NCBI GenBank assembly: GCA_034927815.1
Contig: JAYFPK010000006.1
Span: 62,001-126,000 of the forward strand
Length of the DNA stretch: 64,000 bases
Origin: Limiplasma sp034927815
GTDB taxonomy: Bacteria; Bacillota; Clostridia; Christensenellales; Aristaeellaceae
Reading direction: 5' to 3'
Of this stretch, positions 24,410-32,874 are shown piece by piece. The translations under genes were made by a program, and so were the position numbers. The first letter of the stretch is position 1. Every line of letters starts with the position of its first letter. The notes beneath the pieces are model-generated. The model was not told the origin of the DNA, did no database searches, and worked only from the letters and a program-made list of their open reading frames with translations.

Positions 24410-25984
24410 ATGAGTGACATGTTTTGCTACCAATGTGAACAGACGGTCCAGGGAATCGGCTGCCTGAAATCCGGTGTCTGCGGCAAAAAGCCCGACACCT
24501 CCAATGCCCAGGATGAGCTTACCTGTGAAATGATCGCCCTGGCCCAAGCGGCCCAGAAAGCGGGAAAAGTGGAGAACGCCACTGTGGACGCGATTGTGGA
24601 CGGGCTTTTCACCACCATTACCAATGTGAATTTCGATACCGCCTCCGTTGAGCAGTTGACGGAGAAGGTGCGCGCGGCCAAGGAAGCCCTGGGAGGCGGA
24701 AAGGCCATGGATATCCAGGCCCTTTTTGGTCATGCGAGCAAGGACATCCAAGCCCTCAAATCCACGCTGCTCTTCGGCCTGCGGGGCATGGCGGCCTATG
24801 CCCACCACGCCCGGGTGCTGGGCAAGCGCAGCGCCGAGGTGGACGAGTGGTTTGTGAAGGGCATGGCCGTGCTGGATGAGGAGCACAGCCTGGAGGAGTG
24901 GCTGGCCCTGCTGATGGAGTTCGGCCACAAGAACCTGGCCTGCATGGCGCTGTTGGATGAAGCCAACACCTCCACCTATGGCAATCCCGTCCCCACCCAG
25001 GTGCCCATGCTGGTGGAAAAGGGCCCCTTCATCGTGGTATCCGGCCACGACCTGTACGATTTGAAAATGCTTCTGGAGCAGACAGACGGCAAGGGCGTGA
25101 ATATCTACACCCACGGGGAGATGCTGCCTGCCCACGGCTACCCGGAGCTGAAAAAGCATCCCCAGCTCAAGGGCAACTTCGGCACCGCCTGGCAGAACCA
25201 GGTGAAGGAGTTTGACGGGATTCCCGCCCCGGTGCTGTTTACCACCAACTGCCTGATGCCCCCCAAGCCCGGCTACGCCGACCGCATCTACACCACCTCC
25301 GTGGTGGAGTTCCCCGGCCTGGTCCACATTGAGGCGGACGCAAAGGGCCATAAGGATTTCAGCGGAGTCATCGACCACGCCATCCGCCTGGGCGGCTATG
25401 CGGAGGACAAGCGATTCGCCGGCATCAACGGCGGAGAAACCCTTACCACCGGTTTTGGCCGGCAGACCGTGCTGGACAACGCCCCGGCCATCATCGAGGC
25501 TGTCAAGGCCGGACAGATCAGCCATTTCTTCCTGGTGGGCGGCTGCGACGGAGCCAAGCCGGGCCGCAACTACTACACTGATTTCGTGAAACAGACCCCC
25601 GCGGACTCCGTGATCCTCACCCTGGCCTGCGGCAAGTTCCGCTTCAACGACCTGGACATCGGCTCCATCGGGCCCTTCCCCCGCATTTTGGATATGGGCC
25701 AGTGCAACGATTCCTATGGCGCGATTCAGGTGGCCTTGGCGCTGGCTAACGCCTTTGGCTGCGGCGTCAACGACCTGCCCCTGACCTTGGTGCTGAGCTG
25801 GTATGAGCAAAAGGCCGTTTGCGTTCTGCTGACGCTGCTGGCCCTGGGCGTGAAGAATATCTACATTGGACCGACGCTCCCCGCCTTCTTCTCTCCTACG
25901 GTGCTGGGCGTTCTGGTGGACATGTTCGGCCTGCGGCCCATCACCAACCCCGCCGACGACCTGAAGGCGATGCTGGGGGACTGA
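24410..25984 (+). CDS. hcp: Hydroxylamine reductase (hybrid cluster protein), class I
   Basis: The 524-residue protein has an N-terminal cysteine motif C6-x2-C9-x8-C18-x5-C24, the spacing of class I Hcp of anaerobes, which binds a [4Fe-4S] cluster. The hybrid Fe-S-O cluster ligands lie further on, for example in TTNCLMPP and the C-terminal GGCDGAKPGRNYYTDF and LTLACGKFRFN. Hcp reduces nitric oxide or hydroxylamine and is linked to nitrosative stress. No Hcr reductase gene is adjacent, so electrons must come from another donor. The ATG at 24410 has AGGAGG upstream. A hairpin follows the gene. Confidence 0.95.
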   Translation: MSDMFCYQCEQTVQGIGCLKSGVCGKKPDTSNAQDELTCEMIALAQAAQKAGKVENATVDAIVDGLFTTITNVNFDTASVEQLTEKVRAAKEALGGGKAMDIQALFGHASKDIQALKSTLLFGLRGMAAYAHHARVLGKRSAEVDEWFVKGMAVLDEEHSLEEWLALLMEFGHKNLACMALLDEANTSTYGNPVPTQVPMLVEKGPFIVVSGHDLYDLKMLLEQTDGKGVNIYTHGEMLPAHGYPELKKHPQLKGNFGTAWQNQVKEFDGIPAPVLFTTNCLMPPKPGYADRIYTTSVVEFPGLVHIEADAKGHKDFSGVIDHAIRLGGYAEDKRFAGINGGETLTTGFGRQTVLDNAPAIIEAVKAGQISHFFLVGGCDGAKPGRNYYTDFVKQTPADSVILTLACGKFRFNDLDIGSIGPFPRILDMGQCNDSYGAIQVALALANAFGCGVNDLPLTLVLSWYEQKAVCVLLTLLALGVKNIYIGPTLPAFFSPTVLGVLVDMFGLRPITNPADDLKAMLGD

Positions 25985-26049
25985 GCGAAGGCCCATCCCT
26001 GAACCTACCTTCGGGCATAGCGCCGGGAGGGAAAACCAAAGAAGCGAAA

Positions 26050-26083
26050 AAGCGGCGGCAGGACAAAAGTTCTGCCGCCGCTT
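26050..26083 (+). terminator. Hairpin after hcp
   Basis: Fifteen-base arms (26050-26064 and 26069-26083, one mismatch) with loop AAAA lie 65 bases after the hcp stop. The following 26084-26299 stretch holds only a short frame ending at 26271 with no recognisable product. Confidence 0.65.
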
Positions 26084-26299
26084 GCGTTGCACGCCTAATT
26101 TATGGAGGCTTTCTTTTGACCACCGCCTGTTCCCTGGCGGCGGGGCTACGCCCTCCGTCCGCGCTTCCGGGGCCGCCCGCCGGACATCCGGGCCCAGGGG
26201 GAACGGATGAAATACAGGCTTTTGGAGGGGGAGCCCCTGGAGATTCTCCACGGCTCCCAAGCGCTGCTTTAGCGGGATGCCCTTTGCGTCCCAAAAACA

Positions 26300-26323
26300 G
26301 GGCATGAACCTTCGTCCATGCCC
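26300..26323 (-). terminator. Intrinsic terminator of the duplicated-domain secreted protein gene
   Basis: GGGCATG and CATGCCC arms at 26300-26306 and 26317-26323 are followed on the minus strand by TGTTTTT, about 70 bases past the stop at 26393. Confidence 0.7.
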
Positions 26324-26392
26324 TTGACGCGGGGTGCAATCTTCTCTTTGGTAAGGAAGGAACAACGCTACCGGGGCCGGAGCCCCGAACCG

Positions 26393-28009
26393 CTACTGGA
26401 AGAAGAACACAAAGTGGATCAGGCTGTCGGCGCTGGTTCCCAGCACATGGGTAACTGTCATGCCCTGGGGATACCAGTTGGAGGTAAGCTCTTGCAAGCC
26501 CTGCTCAATGGCTTCGCCAGGGGAAAGGCCCGGCCGCTGGGCGACCCCATCCCTCCAGGTGAGCTCACGGTCCAGATCCGCCGCGCCCAACACGGAGGTC
26601 AAGTAGGCGTCCACCCGGTCAAACTCGCCCATATAGTCCCCCGGTCCCTGGCCGGGAGCGAGGCGGAACATGATGAACATTTCTGTTAGCTTTCCATCTG
26701 CGTCCAGGAAGAAGGTCCAATCCGAGGGCAAAGAGGCGTATTCCTGCTCCAGGAAGGTGAGCGCGCCGTCCTGGTCATTGTCCGGCATGCGGCCCATGAG
26801 GCCCATCAGCCGCCGGGGGGTGACGCCAAAGGGAATGCGCCCATCCAGCAGGAAGGTCTCCCCGCTAACGGAGCCGGGCAGGACGGTGGGCTCCGGTTCA
26901 AGGACCGGCTCGGGGACGGCTGTGAGCTCGGGCAAAGGCGTGATTTCCGGTTCAGGCAGCGCTGTGGCCTGGGGAAGCGTGTCCTGGGAGCCGGGGAGGG
27001 TATACTCTCCGATTTGCCGGGTGGCCGGGGAATAGGTCAGCACCAGGGGGCCATAGGACACTCCAAAGCTTTCGCTGACGCGAACCTGGAAGTCCTCCTG
27101 GGGATTTGGGAGAGAAAAGGCCTGGCCGATGAACTGAACCTCCCCGGGCCGCAGAAGGGCCTGGGGATCGTCGCTGGGCTCGCCCTCGGGTAGGGGCACG
27201 GGCTGGCAGCGCCGCTGGCCCTGGGAAACATACAGGTCATAGGCCCACTCAAAGCTGGTGGGGCTTGCGCCGGTGTTTTGCCACTGCAGGTAGAGTACCG
27301 CTGTGCCGCTGTCCTCAAAGACGTTCACGTAAACCACCTGCAAGGCGCTGGAGAGAAAATCCGCCGAAAGCATGGGGATGGAGGGTTTTTCCCCTTCGGG
27401 GATGGGCAGGGGAATGGCGGTGGCCTCCCCTGGCGGCACCTGGGTAAATTCCGGAACAGGGGTGGGGGGCATGGGGGTGGGCTGGGGCGTCACTATGGCC
27501 TGGGGAACGCCCGGAGGCTGGGGCAGCGTATAGCCGGTGATCTGCCCCGTCGCAGGAGAATAGGTGGCGCTTAAAGGCGTGTATCCTTGGCCGAAGCCCT
27601 CGTCCAGGCGGAGGAGCACGTCGGCCTGGCCATTGGGAAGCAGAAAGGCCATGCGGATGAGCTGTTCCCCGCCGGGGGCGATCAGGGCGGAGGGGTCGTC
27701 CCCCGCGGCGTCCGAGGGCAGGGGAATGGGCTGGCAACGGCGTTCCTGCTGGGTGAGGAACAGGTCATAGGTCCAGGCAAAGCTGGTGGAGCTTGCGCCC
27801 GCGTTGCGCCACAGGATGCTAAGGAGGGCTTGGCGGCTGTCAGGATCGACTTGCACTTCCAGAAGCTGCCACTGGCTGGAGCCAAAATCCGCCGAAAGCA
27901 AGGGAGCGCCCGGGGTGGATTCCGCCAAAGCCGGGAAGGAAGCCAAAAGCGTTATGGACAGGACCAGGAAGAAAGCCAAAGCAATGCGCGGGAAGGGCGG
28001 TGTTTTCAT
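26393..28009 (-). CDS. Secreted protein of unknown function with two homologous domains and Pro-rich linkers
   Basis: I do not recognise this 538-residue protein. It has a signal peptide (residues 1-29, ALA-E) and two clearly homologous domains at about 36-163 and 212-338. Each begins LLSADF or MLSADF, contains TSFAWTYDLF or TSFEWAYDLY followed by RRCQPIPLP or RRCQPVPLP, and ends YSPATGQITGYTLP or YSPATRQIGEYTLP. Pro/Thr/Glu-rich linkers follow each (164-210 and 340-380), then a C-terminal domain of about 155 residues containing DNDQDGALTFLEQEY. It has no anchor, so it is probably free or wall-associated. A promoter lies at 28107-28135 and a terminator at 26300-26323, so it is a single-gene unit. 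Confidence 0.85.
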   Translation of the reverse strand: MKTPPFPRIALAFFLVLSITLLASFPALAESTPGAPLLSADFGSSQWQLLEVQVDPDSRQALLSILWRNAGASSTSFAWTYDLFLTQQERRCQPIPLPSDAAGDDPSALIAPGGEQLIRMAFLLPNGQADVLLRLDEGFGQGYTPLSATYSPATGQITGYTLPQPPGVPQAIVTPQPTPMPPTPVPEFTQVPPGEATAIPLPIPEGEKPSIPMLSADFLSSALQVVYVNVFEDSGTAVLYLQWQNTGASPTSFEWAYDLYVSQGQRRCQPVPLPEGEPSDDPQALLRPGEVQFIGQAFSLPNPQEDFQVRVSESFGVSYGPLVLTYSPATRQIGEYTLPGSQDTLPQATALPEPEITPLPELTAVPEPVLEPEPTVLPGSVSGETFLLDGRIPFGVTPRRLMGLMGRMPDNDQDGALTFLEQEYASLPSDWTFFLDADGKLTEMFIMFRLAPGQGPGDYMGEFDRVDAYLTSVLGAADLDRELTWRDGVAQRPGLSPGEAIEQGLQELTSNWYPQGMTVTHVLGTSADSLIHFVFFFQ

Positions 28010-28106
28010 AAGCGCTGTCCCTTTCTTTGACGGTCGTCAGGGTAGGATGGGGTGGAGGGGTTCTTCCGTCAAGCTGGTCCATCTTTTTCACGAAGCCGTT
28101 AGCCTT

Positions 28107-28135
28107 ATTTTACCATGGGGAACAAAGGCCGTCAA
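28107..28135 (-). promoter_or_regulatory. Promoter of the duplicated-domain secreted protein gene
   Basis: On the minus strand TTGACG (28135-28130) and TAAAAT (28112-28107) are spaced 17 bp, with TGG before the -10. The leader would be about 90 bases. Confidence 0.65.
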
Positions 28136-28160
28136 TGGGCGCGGGGCGTCCCCCGGCGGC

Positions 28161-28412
28161 CTACTGCAGCGTCCGGAGCATGGTTCGGGCGGCGTTTGCA
28201 TCAAAGGCCTCCGGGGCCGGAGCCGGGCCGGGAGCCTGGAGAATCAGCAGGGCCAGGGCCGGATCGTCCTTGCGATAGGCTTCAAAGTACAGGTGCCCGC
28301 ACAGGCCGCCGGGCAGGGGCCGGGTGGAGAGGGTCACATAGTCCATGCCGCCATGAGCCAGGGCTTGTACCATCACAAGCAGAGCGGACACCTTCACGGT
28401 GATGGCGTCCAT
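28161..28412 (-). CDS. Small conserved-looking protein of unknown function
   Basis: The 83-residue product starts MDAITVKVSALLVMVQALAH and is mainly alpha and beta, without a signal peptide or clear transmembrane helix. I cannot assign a function. Support for a real gene comes from AGGAGG placed seven bases before the ATG at 28412 and a good promoter just upstream at 28434-28462. In-frame ATGs slightly upstream overlap the ribosome site. It lies 151 bases upstream of the secreted protein gene on the same strand, but that gene has its own promoter. Confidence 0.6.
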   Translation of the reverse strand: MDAITVKVSALLVMVQALAHGGMDYVTLSTRPLPGGLCGHLYFEAYRKDDPALALLILQAPGPAPAPEAFDANAARTMLRTLQ

Positions 28413-28433
28413 GGGCATCCCTCCTGTCCCCAA

Positions 28434-28462
28434 AGTCTAGCATAGGCCATGGCGGGCGGCAA
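28434..28462 (-). promoter_or_regulatory. Promoter of the small unknown gene
   Basis: On the minus strand TTGCCG (28462-28457) and TAGACT (28439-28434) are spaced 17 bp with TGC before the -10. Confidence 0.65.
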
Positions 28463-28600
28463 TGCCTTGCTTTGCGCCAGTTTCTGAGAAGGCGGGGAGA
28501 AAATTGGCGGATGCCGGAAAACCCCGCGAAGCGGAAGAATCTGCCAGGAGCTTGGACATGGGCGCAGGTCCGCCTCCCCTGAAAAATCTCCCCCAGGTGC

Positions 28601-28629
28601 TTGACAGAGCGGGGCTTGACCAGTATACT
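28601..28629 (+). promoter_or_regulatory. Promoter of the rpmH-jag operon
   Basis: TTGACA at 28601-28606 and TATACT at 28624-28629 have a 17 bp spacer, 86 bases before rpmH. Confidence 0.85.
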
Positions 28630-28714
28630 AATGAAGTTGTTTTGTGGGTTCTGCGCGCTGCGTTTATCAAAGCCGCATTCCGCCATAGATTGAGATGTCA
28701 AGGAGTGTTCTGAA

Positions 28715-28849
28715 ATGTTCCGTACCTACCAGCCCAAAAAACGCCAGCGCAGCAAGGTGCACGGCTTTCGCGCCCGCATGTCAACCAAAAATGGCCGCCG
28801 TGTGCTCGCTGCCCGCCGCCGCCGTGGCCGCAAGGTGCTTTCCGCCTAA
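28715..28849 (+). CDS. rpmH: Ribosomal protein L34
   Basis: The 44-residue basic protein begins MFRTYQPKKRQRSKVHGFRA and ends with a cluster of arginines and KVLSA, matching bacterial L34 along its whole length. AAGGAG lies about ten bases before the ATG. It starts the conserved rpmH-rnpA-yidD-yidC-jag order. The dnaA gene and origin that often lie upstream in Bacillota are not seen here; two unrelated minus-strand genes occupy that side. Confidence 0.97.
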   Translation: MFRTYQPKKRQRSKVHGFRARMSTKNGRRVLAARRRRGRKVLSA

Positions 28850-28966
28850 GGCTAAGTGGCAATGCCCTTTGTTTTTCGGTTGAGCCCGCCCCATTCCTCA
28901 TGTCATGGGTGAAGTGGGTTCGGGCTTTTCCGGTATTATCAGGCATTGGGAGGATGGGGGAAAGCC

Positions 28967-29332
28967 TTGCAACGGCAGTATCGCTTAGGCCCGGACCGGC
29001 AGTTCCGCTATGTGTACAGGCGCGGCGTCCGGGTTTCCGGTGCGGACCTGACGCTGCTGTATGTGCGCAGCCGTCAAAAGCGGGTGGGGTTTTCCGTCAG
29101 CAAGAAGGTGGGGGGCGCGGTGGTGCGCAACCGCGTCAAGCGGCTTCTGAGGGAGGTTTTCCGTCCCAGGATGGCCGGTTTGCCCCAAGGGCTCTATGTG
29201 GTGGTGGCCAGGCCGGGCCTCCCCAAGCAGTCCTTTTGCCAGCTTTCCCGCAACGTGGATGGCCTCCTGCGAAAGCTGGCCAAGGCCCAAAGCGCCGATG
29301 GCCGGCGTGACCAAGGATCGAGGCAGCCATGA
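28967..29332 (+). CDS. rnpA: Ribonuclease P protein component
   Basis: The protein subunit of RNase P trims the 5' end of tRNA precursors with the catalytic RNA. The conserved basic motif RNRVKRLLREVFR and the start QRQYRLGPDRQFRYVYRRG, followed by VGFSVSKKVGGAV, are diagnostic. I favour the TTG at 28967, preceded by a GGGGGA stretch, giving 121 residues; an upstream in-frame TTG at 28946 would add seven residues. The C-terminal tail is polar and variable. The gene overlaps yidD by four bases. Confidence 0.93.
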   Translation: MQRQYRLGPDRQFRYVYRRGVRVSGADLTLLYVRSRQKRVGFSVSKKVGGAVVRNRVKRLLREVFRPRMAGLPQGLYVVVARPGLPKQSFCQLSRNVDGLLRKLAKAQSADGRRDQGSRQP

Positions 29333-29568
29333 AACGGCTTTTGATCGGTATGATCCGCTTCTACCAACGGCGCATCAGCCCGCACACACCCCCTGCTTGC
29401 CGCTTTCAGCCCACCTGCTCCCAGTATGCCCTGACCGCGCTGCAACGGTATGGCTTCTGGAAGGGCGGGGGGATGGCCCTGTGGCGGCTTGTGCGGTGTA
29501 ACCCCTTTTGCAAAGGGGGTTACGACCCGGTGCCAGAGGTGCCGAATACCACCCTGAGGAGGAACTGA
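29329..29568 (+). CDS. yidD: Membrane protein insertion efficiency factor YidD
   Basis: The 79-residue protein has the YidD pattern RFYQRRISPHTPPACRFQPTCSQYALTAL and GYDPVPE, with an amphipathic N terminus that holds it at the inner face of the membrane. It supports membrane protein insertion by YidC, whose gene follows. It overlaps the rnpA stop in an ATGA arrangement. Confidence 0.96.
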   Translation: MKRLLIGMIRFYQRRISPHTPPACRFQPTCSQYALTALQRYGFWKGGGMALWRLVRCNPFCKGGYDPVPEVPNTTLRRN

Positions 29569-29570
29569 TT

Positions 29571-30608
29571 TTGGACATTAATGGGTTTTTAGCCGGTATT
29601 CTGACCGGCATCAATTCCGTGGTGAATAACTACGGTTGGTCCATCGTGGTCTTTACGCTGCTGATCAAGGTGGTGCTCTTCCCCTTTGACTACAAGAGCC
29701 GCAAGAGCATGCGCCGCATGAGCAAGCTGCAGCCGGAGATCGCCAAGCTCCAGAAGAAATACGCCAACGATAAGGACAAGCTCAACCAGAAAACCTCCGA
29801 GCTCTACCGCAAGGAGAAGATCAACCCCCTCAGCGGCTGCGTGCCCATGCTCATCACCTTCCCCGTCCTGATCGCCATGTTCGGCGCCATGCGCACCATC
29901 GCCAACACCCAGATGGTGCACCAGGTGGTGGACCTGCTTACCACCAACATCCAAACCGACGAGGGCTGGCTGTGGGTGAAAAACCTCTGGATGCCCGACA
30001 GCCCCTTTGCCACCACCATCGCGGACTTGAACAGCCTCCGGCAGATTCCCGCGGATATCTGGCAGAATGTCTGGACCAGCCTTTCCTCCGGCCAGTTGGA
30101 TATATTAGGCGGCCTGGGGCTGAACCTGGAGCAGATTCAGGGAGCCATCGCCGCCGCTGGCGCCAACAAGCAGACCTTGGCCTTTGGCGACGTGATCTTC
30201 CCGGTGCTTCAACAAAATCCCGCGTATTTAGCCGAAACCGTCCGCTGGGCCACCATGCCGGAGTTGAACCTGATCTTTGCCCGGCTGCCCATTTATGCCG
30301 CGAACAACGGCTTGTTCCTGTTGCCGATCCTGGCGGCGGTGACCCAGTTCCTCATGACCATCACCCAGCCCCAGCCGACGGCGTCCCCCGCCGCCGAAGG
30401 CGCCAACCCCGCCTCGGGCAAGTTCATGAAGTACTTCTTCCCGCTGTTCTCCCTATACATCTGTTCCAATTACACCGCCGGTTTCGCCCTGTACTGGGTG
30501 ATGTCCAACGTGATCGCCTGGGCCCAGGGCGCGGTGCTGAACAAGATTTTTGATGCCCAGGATCAAAAAGCGACGCAGACCACCATTGGAGAGGGGACCG
30601 TAAAATGA
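29571..30608 (+). CDS. yidC: Membrane protein insertase YidC/OxaA family
   Basis: The 345-residue insertase starts at a TTG (29571) two bases after the yidD stop, with AGGAGG at about 29558-29563. The first core helix SIVVFTLLIKVVLFPFDYKS carries the conserved basic groove residue (K33), and the cytoplasmic hairpin KLQPEIAKLQKKYANDKDKL and INPLSGCVPMLITFPVLIAMF follow. Residues 125-235 form a longer than usual extracytoplasmic stretch between helices 2 and 3. No lipoprotein signal precedes the first helix. The jag gene overlaps the stop by four bases. Confidence 0.95.
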   Translation: MDINGFLAGILTGINSVVNNYGWSIVVFTLLIKVVLFPFDYKSRKSMRRMSKLQPEIAKLQKKYANDKDKLNQKTSELYRKEKINPLSGCVPMLITFPVLIAMFGAMRTIANTQMVHQVVDLLTTNIQTDEGWLWVKNLWMPDSPFATTIADLNSLRQIPADIWQNVWTSLSSGQLDILGGLGLNLEQIQGAIAAAGANKQTLAFGDVIFPVLQQNPAYLAETVRWATMPELNLIFARLPIYAANNGLFLLPILAAVTQFLMTITQPQPTASPAAEGANPASGKFMKYFFPLFSLYICSNYTAGFALYWVMSNVIAWAQGAVLNKIFDAQDQKATQTTIGEGTVK

Positions 30609-31594
30609 GGTCGATTCAATCCAGCGCAAAGACAATGGAGGAGGCCGTGACCCAGGGCCTTGAAAAGCTGGGCGCTTCTTTGGGAGATGTGACCATTGAC
30701 ATTCTGGACGAGGGCTCCAAGGGCTTCTTGGGCCTGCTGGGCAGCAAGCCCGTGGTGGTGAAGCTGACCCTGCGGGAGGATGGAGAAGCCCCGTCCGTGC
30801 TGTCTGGCTTTTCCCTGAACGATGCCGAGCCCGCCCAAGGCCGGGCCGGAAGGAAAAAGGGATTGAGGGATAAGGCCGAGGCCGCCAAGGAGAAGGCCAA
30901 AGCCCAGGAGCCCAAGGCAAAGCCCGAGGGGTTGAAGGAGAAGGCCCAGGCTGCCAAGGAAAGGGTGAAGCCCCGGGAGAGCCAAGCCTCCCAGGAAGCC
31001 CCCGGTGAAAAGCCCGAGCGGGCGCCCCGGGCCAGCCGCGCGGAACGCACCCCCCAGGCTCCCCCCCGGCGCACGGCTCCGGTCCTCCAGGAGGACGGCT
31101 CTGTGGCTCCCGCCCCCCTGTGCGATCCCGATACGGCCGAGGGCAAGGCCCAGCAATTTTTGCTGGAGGTGACCCGGCTGATGGGCGTGAATGTCAGCGT
31201 GGGCTCCGGCAGGGACGAGGAGGGCAATGTCCGGGTGGATATGCACGGGGATACCCTGGGCATTCTCATCGGACGCCGGGGGGAAACCCTGGATGCGCTC
31301 CAGTACCTCACCAGCCTGTATGTGAACAAGGGCCAGGATCAATACATCCGGGTGACCTTGGATACGGAAAACTACCGCGCCAAGCGGGAGGAGGCCCTTA
31401 CCCGGCTGGCCAACCGCATGGCAAGCCGCGCCGTGAAGACGGGCCGCAAGGTGGTCATGGAGCCCATGAACCCCTATGAGCGCCGCATTTTGCATAGCGC
31501 TTTGCAGCAAAACGAGGCCGTCACCACCCATAGCGAGGGGGACGAACCCAACCGCCATGTGGTGATTACCCTGAAGCAGGGGCAGCCCTCCTAA
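30605..31594 (+). CDS. jag: Jag/KhpB RNA-binding protein (Jag-N, KH, R3H)
   Basis: The 329-residue protein has a Jag-N domain (1-52, ending GSKGFLGLLGSKP), a Lys/Ala/Glu/Pro-rich linker at about 75-160, a KH domain with IGRRGETLDAL near 222-232, and a C-terminal R3H domain with R293 and H297 in NPYERRILHSAL. KhpB works with KhpA in RNA binding and cell division or elongation control in Bacillota. The linker is long and highly charged. The start overlaps the yidC stop (ATGA). A strong terminator follows at 31696-31729. Confidence 0.94.
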   Translation: MRSIQSSAKTMEEAVTQGLEKLGASLGDVTIDILDEGSKGFLGLLGSKPVVVKLTLREDGEAPSVLSGFSLNDAEPAQGRAGRKKGLRDKAEAAKEKAKAQEPKAKPEGLKEKAQAAKERVKPRESQASQEAPGEKPERAPRASRAERTPQAPPRRTAPVLQEDGSVAPAPLCDPDTAEGKAQQFLLEVTRLMGVNVSVGSGRDEEGNVRVDMHGDTLGILIGRRGETLDALQYLTSLYVNKGQDQYIRVTLDTENYRAKREEALTRLANRMASRAVKTGRKVVMEPMNPYERRILHSALQQNEAVTTHSEGDEPNRHVVITLKQGQPS

Positions 31595-31695
31595 GGCGCG
31601 GCCTTTCACACTCCGGCAGGAACGCCGCCCCGTGCCCCTTTCCGCCGCGCTTCACGCGGCCAGGAGGGGACCCTTCTATGGACAGCAGCACAGAC

Positions 31696-31729
31696 AAGCG
31701 CGAGGGAAGAGATTCCCATCGCGCTTTTT
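31696..31729 (+). terminator. Intrinsic terminator of the rpmH-jag operon
   Basis: AAGCGCGA and TCGCGCTT form the stem, with an inner GGGAA/TTCCC pairing, followed by TTTTT. Confidence 0.85.
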
Positions 31730-31868
31730 CTATCTCCGGCTTGCCGGAAACGTTTTTCTTCACGCAATTTTCGGCGCTTCCCCGGCACTCTACATAGATG
31801 AAAAAGGAATTGCAATAACTTTCTCAAACGAGGCGCGCGAATGAACAAAAAGATGAAATCACCCGCGC

Positions 31869-32078
31869 ATGGTCGGGAAGGTCTACACGGCAATACAAGC
31901 GAAGGAACTGACGGACGAAGGACAGGATCGCGGCGTGAAGAAGGGCACAGACTATGCCATCCTGGAGGAGTTTTCGGCGCGGATGCAGGCCATGGAGGGA
32001 ACGCTGTACGGCGCAGCCCTTTGTGGACGGGGACCCCGGTCCCCAGGGGGAAAACGGGACTCACCGCCTTCCGGGTGA
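31869..32078 (+). other. Possible relic reading frame in the 590-base gap after jag
   Basis: The gap 31595-32188 has a lower-GC middle part. A 69-codon frame begins MVGKVYTAIQAKELTDEGQ and has a coding-like first two thirds, then becomes low-complexity Gly/Pro/Arg. No good ribosome site precedes it. It may be the remains of a lost gene, and I cannot name a family. Confidence 0.2.
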
Positions 32079-32101
32079 AGCTGCCCTCAAAGAAGAAAGC
32101 G

Positions 32102-32145
32102 CCCAGCATAAAGCCGCACCCAAGAGGATGCGGCTTTATGCTGGG
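32102..32145. terminator. Perfect 17 bp inverted repeat downstream of small secreted protein gene
   Basis: Arms 32102-32118 and 32129-32145 are perfectly complementary with a 10-base loop. It is the terminator of the minus-strand gene ending at 32189, with T-rich sequence on both sides. Confidence 0.75.
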
Positions 32146-32188
32146 AAAAATTACTACTTGCGCCCGCCAAACGGGTTGGGGTGAAGCC

Positions 32189-32668
32189 TTATTTGAAGCC
32201 CAGGTCAGGCTTGCCGGTATAGGGGGTGAAAACCACGTCGCCGCTTTCGATAACGAGGTAGTGGCCGTCCTTGACATCGAAATCGCATTGGGTCTTGTCC
32301 TTCCCCTTTTCATAATAGGAGTAGGTTTCGCTGGTGATGGACTCGCTCACATAGATTTGCGAGCCATAATCCAGGTTCTTGCCGCTTTCGTCCAGCACGT
32401 CGCCCCACTTCACATAGGCGTAGGCCCCGTCCACAGGGGTGATGGTCCAATGACCGGCGGGGATGTCCTGACCCACGGCGTACACGCCCTGGGGAACGGT
32501 TACTTCCTGCCATTCCTCCGAAGCCCACATCGCCAGGCTGATCCGGTCCTTCAAAGCCACCAGCTCGTCATAGGGCATGGTCTCCAAATCGATGGTCTCG
32601 GGGGCGGCGAAGGCTGCCGAGGTCAGGAGCAAAGTGAATGCCAAGATCGCGCAAAATAGCCTTTTCAT
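32189..32668 (-). CDS. Small secreted protein of unknown function
   Basis: The 159-residue product has a signal peptide (1-21, AFA-A) and a mature part with MPYDELVALKDRISLAMWAS followed by EWQEVTVPQGVYAVGQDIPAGHWTI, then a beta-rich C-terminal region. The VPxGVYxVGxDIPAGxW pattern recurs in secreted Clostridia proteins that I know only as uncharacterised. It has no membrane anchor. AAGGAGG precedes the ATG at 32668, and an extended -10 lies at 32698-32703. It forms a single-gene unit. Confidence 0.85.
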   Translation of the reverse strand: MKRLFCAILAFTLLLTSAAFAAPETIDLETMPYDELVALKDRISLAMWASEEWQEVTVPQGVYAVGQDIPAGHWTITPVDGAYAYVKWGDVLDESGKNLDYGSQIYVSESITSETYSYYEKGKDKTQCDFDVKDGHYLVIESGDVVFTPYTGKPDLGFK

Positions 32669-32697
32669 GGGAAGATCCTCCTTACGTTGATGTGTTG

Positions 32698-32703
32698 ATC
32701 ATA
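32698..32703 (-). promoter_or_regulatory. Extended -10 of the small secreted protein gene
   Basis: On the minus strand TATGAT is preceded by TGG, 30 bases before the ATG. No clear -35 is present. Confidence 0.5.
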
Positions 32704-32785
32704 CCAAACCGGGATCACCTTACTTTACCACAGGACACCCCCCTTGACAACCAAAATGCTTGCCTGTTCCCCAAGCAGCTTTCCC

Positions 32786-32814
32786 TTGTTCCCTCCTACC
32801 CCCTGTGATATAAT
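32786..32814 (+). promoter_or_regulatory. Promoter of polyphosphate kinase
   Basis: TTGTTC at 32786-32791 and TATAAT at 32809-32814 are spaced 17 bp. Confidence 0.75.
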
Positions 32815-32874
32815 GGGGGACAAGGCTGTTGCCACCGGCAACCGCCCCAGGGAGCGTAGGAGGAAGACCGGGGG

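Noticed and set aside
23816..26365. 849-codon minus-strand frame opposite coaBC and hcp
   Set aside because: Antisense to two well identified enzymes, with no recognisable motif and no start signals.
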